Source: Saccharothrix coeruleofusca
GTDB taxonomy: Bacteria > Actinomycetota > Actinomycetes > Mycobacteriales > Pseudonocardiaceae
DNA length: 40,623 nt
Reading direction: 5' to 3'
Assembly: GCF_014648515.1 (NCBI RefSeq)
Contig: NZ_BMRG01000003.1
Span: 705,719 to 746,341, forward strand
Shown here: in pieces, positions 16,012 to 23,583 of the stretch
Position numbering within the stretch: the stretch's first letter is position 1
Layout: the number at the start of each line of letters is the position of its first letter
Program-made: the position numbers and the translations under genes
The notes under the pieces: model-generated
What the model saw: the letters and a program-made list of their open reading frames with translations, nothing else
Told to the model about the DNA's origin: nothing
Database searches by the model: none

Positions 16012-17421
16012 TCAGGGCACCAGCAGACCCCAGTGGAGGGCCCACGGCAGGAACACCGCGCCACCGGCGAGCAGCAGGCCCAGACGCGCCCGGTGCGCCG
16101 GGGACAGCCGGGACCTGGCCCGCCACGACGCGACGGCCGTGGTGATCGCGGCGACCACGACGACCAGAGCGAGGAACTGCAGCCCCAGCCACGGCACCGG
16201 GCGGCCCAGCACCACCGCGCCGGGGGTCTTGGCGCCGCTGGTCGACAGGTAGCCCAGGTAGCCCAGGAGCCCCAGGACGCTCAGCAGCCCGGAGGTGGCC
16301 AGCCAGCGCGCCGGTCGCCGGACCGGCGGTGCGCCGCGCCGCCCGCGCAACCGCCGGACAGCGGCGCTCAACCCGTACCCCGCGAACGCCACCAGCAGCA
16401 CCGCGACAGCCGCGAGCTGCGCGCCGGGCGAGACCGGCTCGACGGCCGCGGTCCGGCCCTCCTGCCGGGGCAGCGGACCGGTGCTGGCGGCGGGCGGCCC
16501 CGCGGCCAGCCCGTTGACCCAGGAGCCGACCAGCCCCAGGTACTCCGGGGAGACCTCGTCGCCGCGCCGGATCCCGTCGGCGGAGACGCGCATCGTGTGC
16601 TCGGCCCCCGGCACGGTGCGCAGGGTGTAGCGGGTGTTGCCGCCCCGGTCCAGCGACTCCTGGAACACGCGCATGCTCTCGCCGCCGGGGATCACCCGGT
16701 CCTGCTCCCCCCACAGGCCGAGCACCGGCTGGGTGACCCTGGCCAGCGCGGGCGCCGGGTCGTAGCCCGCCTCGGGGAACAGCCCCGCGCCGACGACCAG
16801 GCCGATCGCGGTGCGCGAGACGGTGTCCACCATCGAACCGGACACCCCGAGGCCGGTGAGCCGGTTGCGCAGGTTCCACGACTGCTGGCGCTCGGGCGAC
16901 ACGCCGGACGCGCCGACCGCGACCAGGAACGCCACGTCGGTCGACCGCGCGGCGGCCAGCGGGATCACCCAGCCGCCCTCGCTGACGCCCCAGAGCCCGG
17001 TCATGGCGGGGTCGACGTCCGCGCGCCCCCGCAGCGCCCGGAACCCGGCCAGCGCGTCGTCGGCCAGCAGTTCGAAGTCGACGTCGGACTTGGACTTCCT
17101 GGGCCGCTTGTCGTAGACCAGCGTCACGATGCCCGCGCGGGCGAACGCCTCGGCCTCCTGGCGGTAGCCCTCCCGCGACACCCGGCCGGAACCGTGCACC
17201 ATCACCACGGCGGGCCTGCGCACACCGGGGGAGGCGGTCGGGGCGATCACCGTGCCGCGGAGGGGCAGGTCCCCGCTGGAGAAGGTGATGTCCTGTTCGG
17301 TCAACCCGTCCGGCGCGGCCTGGGCGGGTGGCGACAGCGCGGTCAGCGCCGCGATGGCGGCTGTCGTCGCGAGCAGCCGACGGAGGGCGCGCCGGATCGG
17401 CGAGTTGCTTTCGGGGAGCAC
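16012..17421 (-). CDS. Secreted/membrane-anchored alpha/beta hydrolase
   Basis: A 469-residue protein. It has an N-terminal signal sequence (basic IRRALRRLLAT, then TAAIAALTALSPPAQAAP). An alpha/beta-hydrolase domain spans about 30-320, with VVMVHGSGRVSREGY as oxyanion loop, the nucleophile elbow GLWGVSEGGW, the acid in LWGEQDRVIPGG and the His in VPGAEHTM. Three hydrophobic segments at the C-terminus (AAVAVLLVAFAGYGLSA, LLSVLGLLGYLGYL, LALVVVVAAITTAVAS) would anchor it so that the catalytic domain faces outside. AAGGAG lies 7 bp before the GTG. It follows the winged-helix regulator by 113 bp and is its likely target. The substrate is unknown. Confidence 0.85.
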   Translation of the reverse strand: MLPESNSPIRRALRRLLATTAAIAALTALSPPAQAAPDGLTEQDITFSSGDLPLRGTVIAPTASPGVRRPAVVMVHGSGRVSREGYRQEAEAFARAGIVTLVYDKRPRKSKSDVDFELLADDALAGFRALRGRADVDPAMTGLWGVSEGGWVIPLAAARSTDVAFLVAVGASGVSPERQQSWNLRNRLTGLGVSGSMVDTVSRTAIGLVVGAGLFPEAGYDPAPALARVTQPVLGLWGEQDRVIPGGESMRVFQESLDRGGNTRYTLRTVPGAEHTMRVSADGIRRGDEVSPEYLGLVGSWVNGLAAGPPAASTGPLPRQEGRTAAVEPVSPGAQLAAVAVLLVAFAGYGLSAAVRRLRGRRGAPPVRRPARWLATSGLLSVLGLLGYLGYLSTSGAKTPGAVVLGRPVPWLGLQFLALVVVVAAITTAVASWRARSRLSPAHRARLGLLLAGGAVFLPWALHWGLLVP

Positions 17422-17534
17422 AGGTGCTCTCCTTCCCGAGGAGGTCTCGTACGAGGAGCACGCCGGAAACGGCGTGGTACTGCGGCTTCCGACTGCCGGG
17501 GCCGCCGAGTGCCAGCTCGGCGGCCCCGGTCCGC

Positions 17535-18179
17535 TCAGCGGCGGTCGTCGGGTTGTGCTGCGTCGGGTTGTACTGGGTCGGGCTGTGCTGCGTCGGGCTG
17601 TGCTGCGTCGGGCTGTGCTGCGTCGGAGTCGGGCAGCGGAAAGGCGAAGAACCGGACGGCGACGCGACGCGCATCCACGGGTGTCTCCTCCTCCGGCCGC
17701 TGGTAGCGCTTGAGCAGCGCCATGTACTCGTCGAAGAACTGGTGCAGCTCGGGCAGCGTCAGCCGGATCGAGCCGCGCGAGTACGGCAGCGCGTCGGCCC
17801 ACTCGCCAAGCTCCCCCCGCCGTCGCAGGAACTCCGCGAACAGCTCCTGGTCGGCGGCCAGCTTGAACTGGTTCAGCTGCTCCAGCAGGGCCCGCACCTC
17901 CGGGTCTCGCGGCGCGCGGGGAACCCTGAGGTCTTGAACGGGCGCACGCCACCACCGCTCGCGCCCGTGGGCGCGCTCGGGCACCTCTTCGACGAAGGCG
18001 TGCTTGGCCAGCATCCGCAGGTGGTAGCTGGTGGCGCCGCTGCTCTCCCCGAGCGCCTTGCCCAGGGTGCTGGCCGTCGCCGGACCGTGCCGCGCCAAGT
18101 GCCGCAGGATGCGCTGGCGCAACGGGTGCGCCAGCGCCCGCAGTTCCACCACGTCGGTGATCTCACGAGGCGCGACCAT
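17535..18179 (-). CDS. ArsR-like winged-helix regulator with a DAAQP repeat tail
   Basis: A 214-residue regulator starting MVAPREITDVVELRALAHPL. The winged helix covers about 10-95 (RQRILRHLARHGPATASTLG, then SGATSYHLRMLAKHAFVEEV, with wing GRERWWRAP). The middle is helical and resembles HTH_20/ArsR regulators of transport or hydrolase genes. The last 30 residues are a DAAQP pentapeptide repeat that is not part of the family and probably disordered. The ATG at 18179 follows a -10 box by 6 bp, so the message is likely leaderless and the promoter is covered by a palindrome, indicating autorepression. Confidence 0.88.
   Translation of the reverse strand: MVAPREITDVVELRALAHPLRQRILRHLARHGPATASTLGKALGESSGATSYHLRMLAKHAFVEEVPERAHGRERWWRAPVQDLRVPRAPRDPEVRALLEQLNQFKLAADQELFAEFLRRRGELGEWADALPYSRGSIRLTLPELHQFFDEYMALLKRYQRPEEETPVDARRVAVRFFAFPLPDSDAAQPDAAQPDAAQPDPVQPDAAQPDDRR
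17551..17625. repeat. Five tandem 15-bp units coding DAAQP
   Basis: Five 15-bp units start at 17551, 17566, 17581, 17596 and 17611; the last three are identical (GGCTGTGCTGCGTCG). On the minus strand they encode D-A-A-Q-P or D-P-V-Q-P at the very end of the winged-helix regulator. The second unit carries three changes. Copy number may vary between strains. Confidence 0.9.
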
Positions 18180-18182
18180 GGT

Positions 18183-18214
18183 GCAAAGGTAGCTTTGCAA
18201 AGCTGTCTTTGCAA
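18183..18214 (-). promoter_or_regulatory. Promoter and 30-bp palindromic operator of the winged-helix regulator
   Basis: The centre AGCTTTGCAAAGCT (18191-18204) is a perfect 14-bp palindrome. GCAAAG (18183-18188) and CTTTGC (18207-18212) extend it to 30 bp with only the two GT dinucleotides unpaired. On the minus strand, TTGCAA (18209-18214) and TACCTT (18186-18191) form -35 and -10 boxes with a 17-bp spacer, all inside the palindrome, and the ATG is at 18179. Confidence 0.8.
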
Positions 18215-18267
18215 GTAGGTCCTCCGTCGAGCCGATCAGGCTCGACGGTTCGGCTCTGCGCCTCTAT

Positions 18268-18400
18268 GAGCACCGTTCGTCCAGGTGGAGGCGTTCATGC
18301 CCGAGGGGCTCATCGCCGTGGCGGGTCGGCCCGGCATCTCGTCCGGCAGCACGTCGAAGATCCACGACGACACGTCCCCGATCAGCGACGCTTCAAGAGT
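18268..18400 (-). pseudogene. Decayed copy of the 3' end of the MBL-fold hydrolase gene (copy 1)
   Basis: This stretch aligns along its length with the 3' end of the intact MBL gene at about 21601-21735, in the same orientation. A 23-bp block is identical (18338-18360 and 21675-21697), and the surrounding bases match with many changes and small gaps. No open frame survives. It marks the left edge of the accessory island. Confidence 0.65.
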
Positions 18401-18422
18401 CGACCGAGCATGTCGTCCACCT

Positions 18423-18491
18423 GTGCCGCGTTCTGACGGCTGGTGCATCCGCGTTTTGTCGGTCAGCTCATCCGCGTTCTGTCGGTTAGCC
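18423..18491. repeat. Three imperfect 23-bp tandem repeats
   Basis: Units at 18423-18445, 18446-18468 and 18469-18491 share the core CCGCGTTxTGxCGGT. The second and third differ at three positions; the first is more diverged. They lie between MBL fragment copy 1 and the ATPase remnant, and might be a junction sequence or a binding-site array. Confidence 0.6.
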
Positions 18492-18498
18492 CGCGTCC

Positions 18499-18888
18499 GT
18501 GAGTGCTTTCGTGCAGCGCAACGCAACTTCGAGGGTGGCTGAGTTGCTGGACCTGCCTGGGCGCGCGTGGTTCAGCTTCGACGACGAGAGCGTGTTGGCC
18601 CGCGCGACGGACGATCCGATCGATTTCGTGGATGCCTTGCCCCGGCCGGCGGCGGTGGACGAGTTCCAGCGTGCGGGGCGCGGCTTCCTGCTCGCGGTGA
18701 AGCAGGCAGCCGACCGCGATCGTGCACGGGGTCAACTGCTGTTGACGGGATCGACCAACTACCCGGCGGACAAGGGCCTCTCGGAGACCTTGGCGGGCCG
18801 TGCCGGACGCTTGCTGCTGTGGCCGTTGTCGGCGGGGGAGCGGCTCGGTGCGCAGGAGACCTTCCTGGCTCTCCGGAAGCGGCACGAG
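18499..18888 (+). pseudogene. AAA ATPase (AAA_14/DUF4143-type) fragment
   Basis: About 130 codons resemble the middle of an ATPase of the AAA_14/DUF4143 group: SRVAELLDLPGRAWFSFDDE, the Walker-B-like PRPAAVDEFQRAG, the sensor-like LLLTGSTNYPADKGLSETL and RLLLWPLSAGERLGAQETFL. The N-terminal P-loop is missing and the homology ends near 18888, where MBL-derived sequence begins and the frame simply runs on to 19062. Family members are about 400 residues, so both ends are lost and the gene is dead. It is inserted between two MBL gene fragments. Confidence 0.75.
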
Positions 18889-18894
18889 AACCGA

Positions 18895-19085
18895 TCACCA
18901 GCCGCGCGAACACCACTCGTCCGGGCGAGGTCGTTCGCGCCTCAGGGCGGAATCGTCCCCGTGGCCGAGGTGGAGCCACGTCTCGTCCAACAACACGTCG
19001 TTGATCAGCGAGGTGAAGTTCTCCGGCGACGTGCTCATGCCGACACCGCCGAGGAAGGGTGAATCACGTGACCGGTGAAGAGGTC
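18895..19085 (-). pseudogene. Decayed copy of the 3' end of the MBL-fold hydrolase gene (copy 2)
   Basis: This aligns with 21588-21790 of the intact MBL gene, beginning at the same stop codon (TCA in plus-strand reading) and in the same orientation. One 41-bp block (18993-19033 against 21707-21747) has 39 matches. About 25 bp present in the intact gene near 21681-21706 are deleted. The frame is broken, so no product is expected. Confidence 0.8.
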
Positions 19086-19090
19086 CAGCG

Positions 19091-19123
19091 CTTGTAGCTC
19101 GAAGTGCTACGTAGGGCTACGCT
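19091..19123 (+). promoter_or_regulatory. Probable toxin-antitoxin promoter/operator
   Basis: The region before the antitoxin carries GTAGC (19094-19098), GCTAC (19106-19110), the palindrome CTACGTAG (19107-19114) and another GGCTAC (19115-19120). TACGCT at 19118-19123 is a good -10 box 6 bp before the GTG, giving a leaderless transcript. The repeated GTAGC/GCTAC half-sites fit autoregulation by the Phd-type antitoxin. Confidence 0.55.
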
Positions 19124-19129
19124 TGGCCT

Positions 19130-19408
19130 GTGAAGGTCATCAGTCAACGGGAGTTCCGCAACAACTCGGCTGCGGTCATGGACGCGGTCGAGGCGGGGGA
19201 GACTTACCACGTCACCCGCAACGGTGTGGAGATCGCGGAGGTGCGCCCCCTGCCCCGCAGGCGGCGTTGGACGGCGGAGGAACTGGTGGAGCGGCACCGG
19301 AGGCTGCCGCAGGTCGATCACGACCGCATGAGGCGTGAGGCCGACGCCCTCTTCGGTGGCGAGGACCGGATCGGTGGAGACGACCCTTGGGAGCGGGGCC
19401 GTGGCTGA
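19130..19408 (+). CDS. Type II antitoxin, Phd/YefM family
   Basis: A 92-residue antitoxin starting [20 protein letters not shown], the typical Phd/YefM N-terminus that binds the operator DNA. It continues with [20 protein letters not shown]. The C-terminal half ([29 protein letters not shown]) is charged and would wrap the toxin. It overlaps the downstream PIN toxin by 8 bp, the usual arrangement for coupled expression. GC and codon use are ordinary for the window. Confidence 0.92.
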   Translation: MKVISQREFRNNSAAVMDAVEAGETYHVTRNGVEIAEVRPLPRRRRWTAEELVERHRRLPQVDHDRMRREADALFGGEDRIGGDDPWERGRG

Positions 19409-19805
19409 GCGGCGCGAGTCGGGTGTGTTGGACACCTGCGCCTACATCGACCTGGGCCTGCTCGATCCGGCGGCGCTGCCGGAGATTCCCGAATTGACCG
19501 CGATCACCATGGCCGAACTGCACCAAGGTGTGGCGATGGCGAAGGACGCCGCCACACGGGCCGCGCGGACCGAGAAGTTGGGCGCGGCGATCGCGGAGTT
19601 CGAGCCGTTGCCGTTCGACAGCCAGGCCGCTGCCCGCTTCGGCACGCTGGTGGCGCTGACCTTGGACGCGAACCGGGACCCGAAACCGCGCCGCCTGGAT
19701 CTGATGATCGCCGCCATCGCCTCCGCGCGCGGACTGCCGCTGTACACGCGCAACGCCAAGGACTTCGCCGGACTTGAGGGCATGGTCGAGATCGTCGAGG
19801 TGTGA
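19401..19805 (+). CDS. VapC-like PIN-domain toxin
   Basis: A 134-residue PIN ribonuclease. The acidic metal site is intact: Asp in [13 protein letters not shown], Glu in [13 protein letters not shown], Asp in [12 protein letters not shown], and the last acidic residue in [14 protein letters not shown]. VapC toxins cleave tRNA or rRNA when the antitoxin is degraded. The GTG at 19401 gives an 8-bp overlap with the antitoxin; the ATG upstream at 19335 would add a stretch that is only a shadow of the antitoxin frame. Confidence 0.92.
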   Translation: MAERRESGVLDTCAYIDLGLLDPAALPEIPELTAITMAELHQGVAMAKDAATRAARTEKLGAAIAEFEPLPFDSQAAARFGTLVALTLDANRDPKPRRLDLMIAAIASARGLPLYTRNAKDFAGLEGMVEIVEV

Positions 19806-20120
19806 GAAGCGGGCCGGAGACCTGGAGCCGCGGCGAGCGGAGTGAGGCTGAGGAGTGGTTGCAGGGCTGCCTGACCGCACGGAGGCCGTGCCGATCCGGC
19901 GGCCGTCGTAGTGTCTCAGGGCAGGCGGGATCGCCAAGTCGATGCTCAAGCGTGATGTGACGCAGTTGCACGAGCACGATCGTCGGGACCTCGCAGCAGT
20001 GGGTCCATGCCTGGACGAACACGTCGGATCGACGTACTGCGATGAGCCACTACCCTCACCGCACCCAACCTGTCGCGGGCCACCTGTCCGGTCGCCGCGC
20101 ACCGTGAACCGGAGGTTCCA
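19806..20120. other. Intergenic gap without a recognisable gene
   Basis: These 315 bp between the toxin and the DUF4365 gene hold only short frames with no family likeness and no good ribosome sites, apart from CGGAGG (20110-20115) serving the downstream TTG start. The composition is less GC-rich near the right end. It could contain remnants of an older insertion, but I see no repeat or terminal inverted repeat that proves it. Confidence 0.45.
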
Positions 20121-21524
20121 TTGCCGAAGGTGCCTGATGCTCGCAGGCCCAGCCGTGCGGCGGTCAACGCGCTGCGGACGCTTCTGGAGCGACACAATCA
20201 CATAGTTCAGGAGGTGGACGGCCAGAACGACTTCGGAGAGGACCAACACGTCACGTTCACCGAGGACGGTGAGGTCACCGGCGACCTGGTCAAGATCCAG
20301 GTCAAGGGCGGTCGTTCGTGGCGCAGGGCTGATGGGTACGCCGTGCCGATCGGTGACCATGGCAGCACCTGGGCCGATGGCAACCTCCCGGTGCTCTGCG
20401 TCGTGCACGACCCGGACACCGACGGTCTCTACTGGGCCAATGCCACCAAACAGTTGCTGTCGGCTCGGCGCAACGGCGAGGTGCTCAATGCGATCACCAT
20501 CAGCCCGGACCAGAAGTTGGACGATGAATCCATTGCGGACTTTGTCGCCGAGGTCAGACGCTACCTGAGCCGTTATCGGGGAAGCCGAATCATCCAGGCT
20601 CGGTTAGGTGAGAAGGCGGGCGTCGAGTTCAGTCCATCAGATATCGTGCGACACCATGTGAACGTGTACGGGGAAGACCTGATTTTTTGGCAGCGCCGGG
20701 GTGAGGGATTTGCAACCCTGCTGCACAGCGACCTCGACTGGCAGCCGGTACATATCGGCCCCGAACATCTGCATCCCGACGGTCGGTCAGGCGTTTTTTC
20801 CGGTGTTCCCATAGTGGCGGACATAATACTGCACATGGCCGAGGCGCAGTGGCTGGCGGCCTGCTTCGACGCGACTGAGCGGGCTCGTAAACCCGCCGTC
20901 GACGATCCGCCGCTTCGAACCAACATCGACGCACGTGACAACTACGTAGCCAAAAGAGTTGAACGCCGTCTTTGGATTCAACTCGACGCCTTGCCCCGGT
21001 CAATCCAGGCGCTCCACGCCGAGACCGCGACCGACCATGACCTGGCTGCCATCGCCGCAGAGTTGGAGTCGGATGCCGAGGTGTGTGCCGAGGCGCTCTC
21101 GAGAACGTGGCCCGAGATGTCGGACAAGGCGCGTCGGCTCGTCACGTTCTACCTGGTCAAAGACGTGCACGTGGGCTCGGCCGCGTTGCCGATTGACGAG
21201 CAGTTCCGGATCGTCTGGCGATGTCCCCGGCCGACTGCCGAATACGGTTTCGGGGCGCGGATCGGACAACCGAGCACTCGCATGTCGTCGAACCGGGAGA
21301 TCGTCAGGGCTTTCCAGCTCAAGCCGGGCGACAGGATCTACTGGCTGAGTCGGCACGGGAACGAACGCGGCAGGGATGTTTCGGCAATCTGGGATTCCGA
21401 GGACACTCCCGGAGCCGTCTGCGTGCTTTTCGATCGGCTGACGCTGGGCGACACCTTCTGGTTGGGGGAGTTGTTCGCCCGGAAGGCGTCCGCCAAGCCG
21501 CGCTCCGGTGCGCCTCCCGTTTAG
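20121..21524 (+). CDS. DUF4365 (PD-(D/E)XK-like) protein with an unassigned C-terminal region
   Basis: A 467-residue protein. Residues 10-150 match DUF4365: SRAAVNALRTLLERHNHIVQ, then EVDGQNDFGEDQHV (Glu31, Asp37, Asp41) and GDLVKIQVKGG with Gln60 and Lys62, and later PVLCVVHDPDTDGLYWANAT. That spacing of acidic residues and Q-x-K is the PD-(D/E)XK nuclease pattern, so a DNA- or RNA-cleaving role is plausible. Residues 160-467 match nothing I know and carry no membrane segment. The TTG start has CGGAGG upstream. GC content is visibly lower than in its neighbours (for example around 20640-20830), which suggests transfer. It follows a toxin-antitoxin pair and ends at a strong terminator. Confidence 0.8.
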   Translation: MPKVPDARRPSRAAVNALRTLLERHNHIVQEVDGQNDFGEDQHVTFTEDGEVTGDLVKIQVKGGRSWRRADGYAVPIGDHGSTWADGNLPVLCVVHDPDTDGLYWANATKQLLSARRNGEVLNAITISPDQKLDDESIADFVAEVRRYLSRYRGSRIIQARLGEKAGVEFSPSDIVRHHVNVYGEDLIFWQRRGEGFATLLHSDLDWQPVHIGPEHLHPDGRSGVFSGVPIVADIILHMAEAQWLAACFDATERARKPAVDDPPLRTNIDARDNYVAKRVERRLWIQLDALPRSIQALHAETATDHDLAAIAAELESDAEVCAEALSRTWPEMSDKARRLVTFYLVKDVHVGSAALPIDEQFRIVWRCPRPTAEYGFGARIGQPSTRMSSNREIVRAFQLKPGDRIYWLSRHGNERGRDVSAIWDSEDTPGAVCVLFDRLTLGDTFWLGELFARKASAKPRSGAPPV

Positions 21525-21541
21525 CTTGTCTGCAGCGAAAA

Positions 21542-21567
21542 GGGCCGCCTGACGACTCAGGCGGCCC
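21542..21567. terminator. Bidirectional terminator between the DUF4365 and MBL genes
   Basis: An 11-bp perfect stem (GGGCCGCCTGA 21542-21552 with 21557-21567) closes a CGAC loop, 17 bp after the DUF4365 stop and 20 bp before the MBL stop on the opposite strand. Confidence 0.85.
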
Positions 21568-21587
21568 CGTCCGGAATGTTCTTCAGC

Positions 21588-22265
21588 TCACCAGCCGCGT
21601 GAGCGCCACTCGTCCAGGTGAGGTCGTTCACGCCCCAGGGTGGAGTCGTCCCCGTGACCGGGGTAGAACCACGTCTCGTCCGGCAGCACGTCGAAGACGC
21701 GCGACGACACGTCGTTGATCAACGAGGTGAAGTTCTCCGGTGACGTGGTCTTCCCGACACCGCCGGGGAACAGCGAGTCGCCGGTGAACAGGTGCGGGTG
21801 CCCGGCCGGGTCGCGGTAGAGCAGGGCGATGGACCCCGGCGTGTGCCCGCGCAGGTGGATGACCTCCAACGGCACCTCGCCGACGTGAATGACATCACCC
21901 TGAGTGACGAACCGGTCCGGCGGCACCGGCAGCACCCCGGCGTCCAGCTCGTGCGCCACCGTGTTGGAGCCGTTCGCGCCCGCCACCGCGCCCAGCGCGC
22001 CCCAGTGGTCCGCGTGCTGGTGGGTGGTCACCACGGTCTTCAGCCGCGGCCGGTGCACCGAGTGCCCCACCACGTCCGAGATGCGCTGCGGGTCCGCCGC
22101 CGCGTCGATCAGCAGCGCTTCGTTGGTGGCGCGGCACACCAGCAGGTAGGCGTTGTTGTCCATCGGCCCGACCGACACCTTCGTGATGGTCAGGGCGTCC
22201 AGCGTCCGTCGCGTGGCCGGTCCGCCCGGCTCGACGTGACCGGTGTAGTGCTCGAGTACGTCCAC
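21588..22265 (-). CDS. MBL-fold metallo-hydrolase (glyoxalase II-like)
   Basis: A 225-residue metallo-beta-lactamase-fold hydrolase. Metal motifs are VVTTHQHADHWGALGAV (HxHxDH), the His in LRGHTPGSIALL, the bridging Asp in LFTGDSLFPGGVG and the final His in WFYPGHGDD. This set is the one used by glyoxalase II and persulfide dioxygenase relatives, which act on thioesters or related thiol adducts; a mycothiol-linked substrate is possible given the isomerase-family neighbour. The GTG start has no strong ribosome site. The 3' end is duplicated twice in decayed form at 18268-18400 and 18895-19085. Confidence 0.9.
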   Translation of the reverse strand: MDVLEHYTGHVEPGGPATRRTLDALTITKVSVGPMDNNAYLLVCRATNEALLIDAAADPQRISDVVGHSVHRPRLKTVVTTHQHADHWGALGAVAGANGSNTVAHELDAGVLPVPPDRFVTQGDVIHVGEVPLEVIHLRGHTPGSIALLYRDPAGHPHLFTGDSLFPGGVGKTTSPENFTSLINDVSSRVFDVLPDETWFYPGHGDDSTLGRERPHLDEWRSRGW

Positions 22266-22337
22266 GATCGCCGACGGTAGCCGCGCGGGCGTGTCAAGCG
22301 CACATCTTCAGGGTGCTCACAGCTCTGCCCGTTAGGG

Positions 22338-22366
22338 TTGTTAACGATCGCCCCCGACCGTAATCA
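22338..22366 (+). promoter_or_regulatory. Putative promoter of the acyltransferase gene
   Basis: TTGTTA (22338-22343) and TAATCA (22361-22366) are separated by exactly 17 bp, placing the likely transcript start near 22373, about 26 bp before the GTG. Confidence 0.5.
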
Positions 22367-22398
22367 CTCGAACACGCTCCGAACAGGTTCTCCACCCC

Positions 22399-23583
22399 GT
22401 GCCCAAGACTCGTCGGATCAACTGGGACGTCCTGCGCGTTCTCGCCGTGTTGGCGGTCCTGCTGCAGCACGCGACCCACGCCGGTCCCTCCGCTCACCCC
22501 GAGATCGGCTCCCCGGCCTTCACCGTCTCCCTGGAGATGGGGGCGAGCGCCCTGGTCGTGATCTCCGCCTTCTTCACCTGCGCCTCGCTGGCCAAGGGGC
22601 ACCGCGCCCGCTTCCTGCGCAACCGCCTCGCCCGCCTGCTGCCCGCCTACGCCGTGGCCGCCACCTGCACCTACGGCGTGCTGCGCTACCTGGCCCCGCA
22701 GGGCTGGAGCCACCTGGAGCCGCGTGACCTGCTGCTCAACGTGCTGATGCTGCAGAACTGGTTCCCCGACGTCCGCTTGGTCGACTTCTCCTACTGGACC
22801 CTCCCGGTGCAGGTCACCGGCTTCGTCGCGGGCGCCCTGCTGGCCTCGCGCGTCCGGGGCCGGGCGTTGCCGCCGCTGCTGTGGGGGCTGGTGCTGGGGC
22901 CGCTGGTGCTGCGGTTGTGGACGGTCGAGCCCGGCCTGGTGCGCACCTTCTACGACGGCCTGGGCGTGCACCGGGCCCAGCTGTTCGCCGCGGGCGTGGG
23001 CATCTGGCTGTGGTCAAAGGGGCGCCTCGGCGACGGACACCTGATCGTGCTGCTCGCGGCGGCGCTGGGGGCGCAGTGGGTGCACAGCGCCGACCTGGAG
23101 TCGACGCTGGGCCTGGGCGTGCTGCTGGTCGGGGTGTGCGCCGCCGCGGCCGGTCCGGACTGGGACGTCTGGCCGGTGCGCGTGCTGGCCCGGCCCGTCC
23201 AGTGGCTGGCGGGCATCTCCTACGGCGTCTACCTGGTCCACCAGGAGATCGGCTACGTCGTGATGGAGCGGTTGACCGGGTTCGGGCCGTGGGTGCAGCT
23301 CGTGGCGTTCACCGGCGTCGCGGTCGCCCTGGGCTGGCTGCTGACCAAGCTCGTCGAGCGGCCCGTCTACCGGCTGCTCACCACCAGCCACCGCCCCGTG
23401 CTGGTGCGCTTGCTACTGGCGGGCAGGCTCACCCTTCACAGCCAGCTGGGCAGCGCGGGCGCCGTCCCGTCGAGCCGGGTGCCGTCCTGGCGGCCGGTCA
23501 GCCACCCGATCGCGTCGGCCGCGGCGCCGCTGAGCGAGGTCGACGCGTCACTGCCCGTGGTGGTCAACTCCCAGCTGCGCTGA
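22399..23583 (+). CDS. Membrane acyltransferase (acyltransferase_3 family)
   Basis: A 394-residue polytopic membrane protein. It begins TRRINWDVLRVLAVLAVLLQHATH, where the His of LLQHATH is the family's catalytic residue. The ARFLRNRLARLLPAYAVA motif (R-x-x-R-L-x-R) follows, and about ten hydrophobic segments continue to LLTKLVERPVYRLL, the usual end of the family. It would acylate a cell-surface glycan, lipid or antibiotic; the acceptor is unknown. The last 50 residues are non-hydrophobic and are encoded antisense to the convergent isomerase-family gene (148-bp overlap), so this tail may be a read-through of a lost stop. Confidence 0.87.
   Translation: MPKTRRINWDVLRVLAVLAVLLQHATHAGPSAHPEIGSPAFTVSLEMGASALVVISAFFTCASLAKGHRARFLRNRLARLLPAYAVAATCTYGVLRYLAPQGWSHLEPRDLLLNVLMLQNWFPDVRLVDFSYWTLPVQVTGFVAGALLASRVRGRALPPLLWGLVLGPLVLRLWTVEPGLVRTFYDGLGVHRAQLFAAGVGIWLWSKGRLGDGHLIVLLAAALGAQWVHSADLESTLGLGVLLVGVCAAAAGPDWDVWPVRVLARPVQWLAGISYGVYLVHQEIGYVVMERLTGFGPWVQLVAFTGVAVALGWLLTKLVERPVYRLLTTSHRPVLVRLLLAGRLTLHSQLGSAGAVPSSRVPSWRPVSHPIASAAAPLSEVDASLPVVVNSQLR

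Noticed and set aside
18423-18491. CRISPR array
   Set aside because: Only three contiguous 23-bp units without spacers, and no cas genes nearby.
18268-21590. Insertion sequence or prophage
   Set aside because: No transposase, integrase, terminal inverted repeats or phage structural genes are visible; only a duplicated gene end and cargo-type genes.
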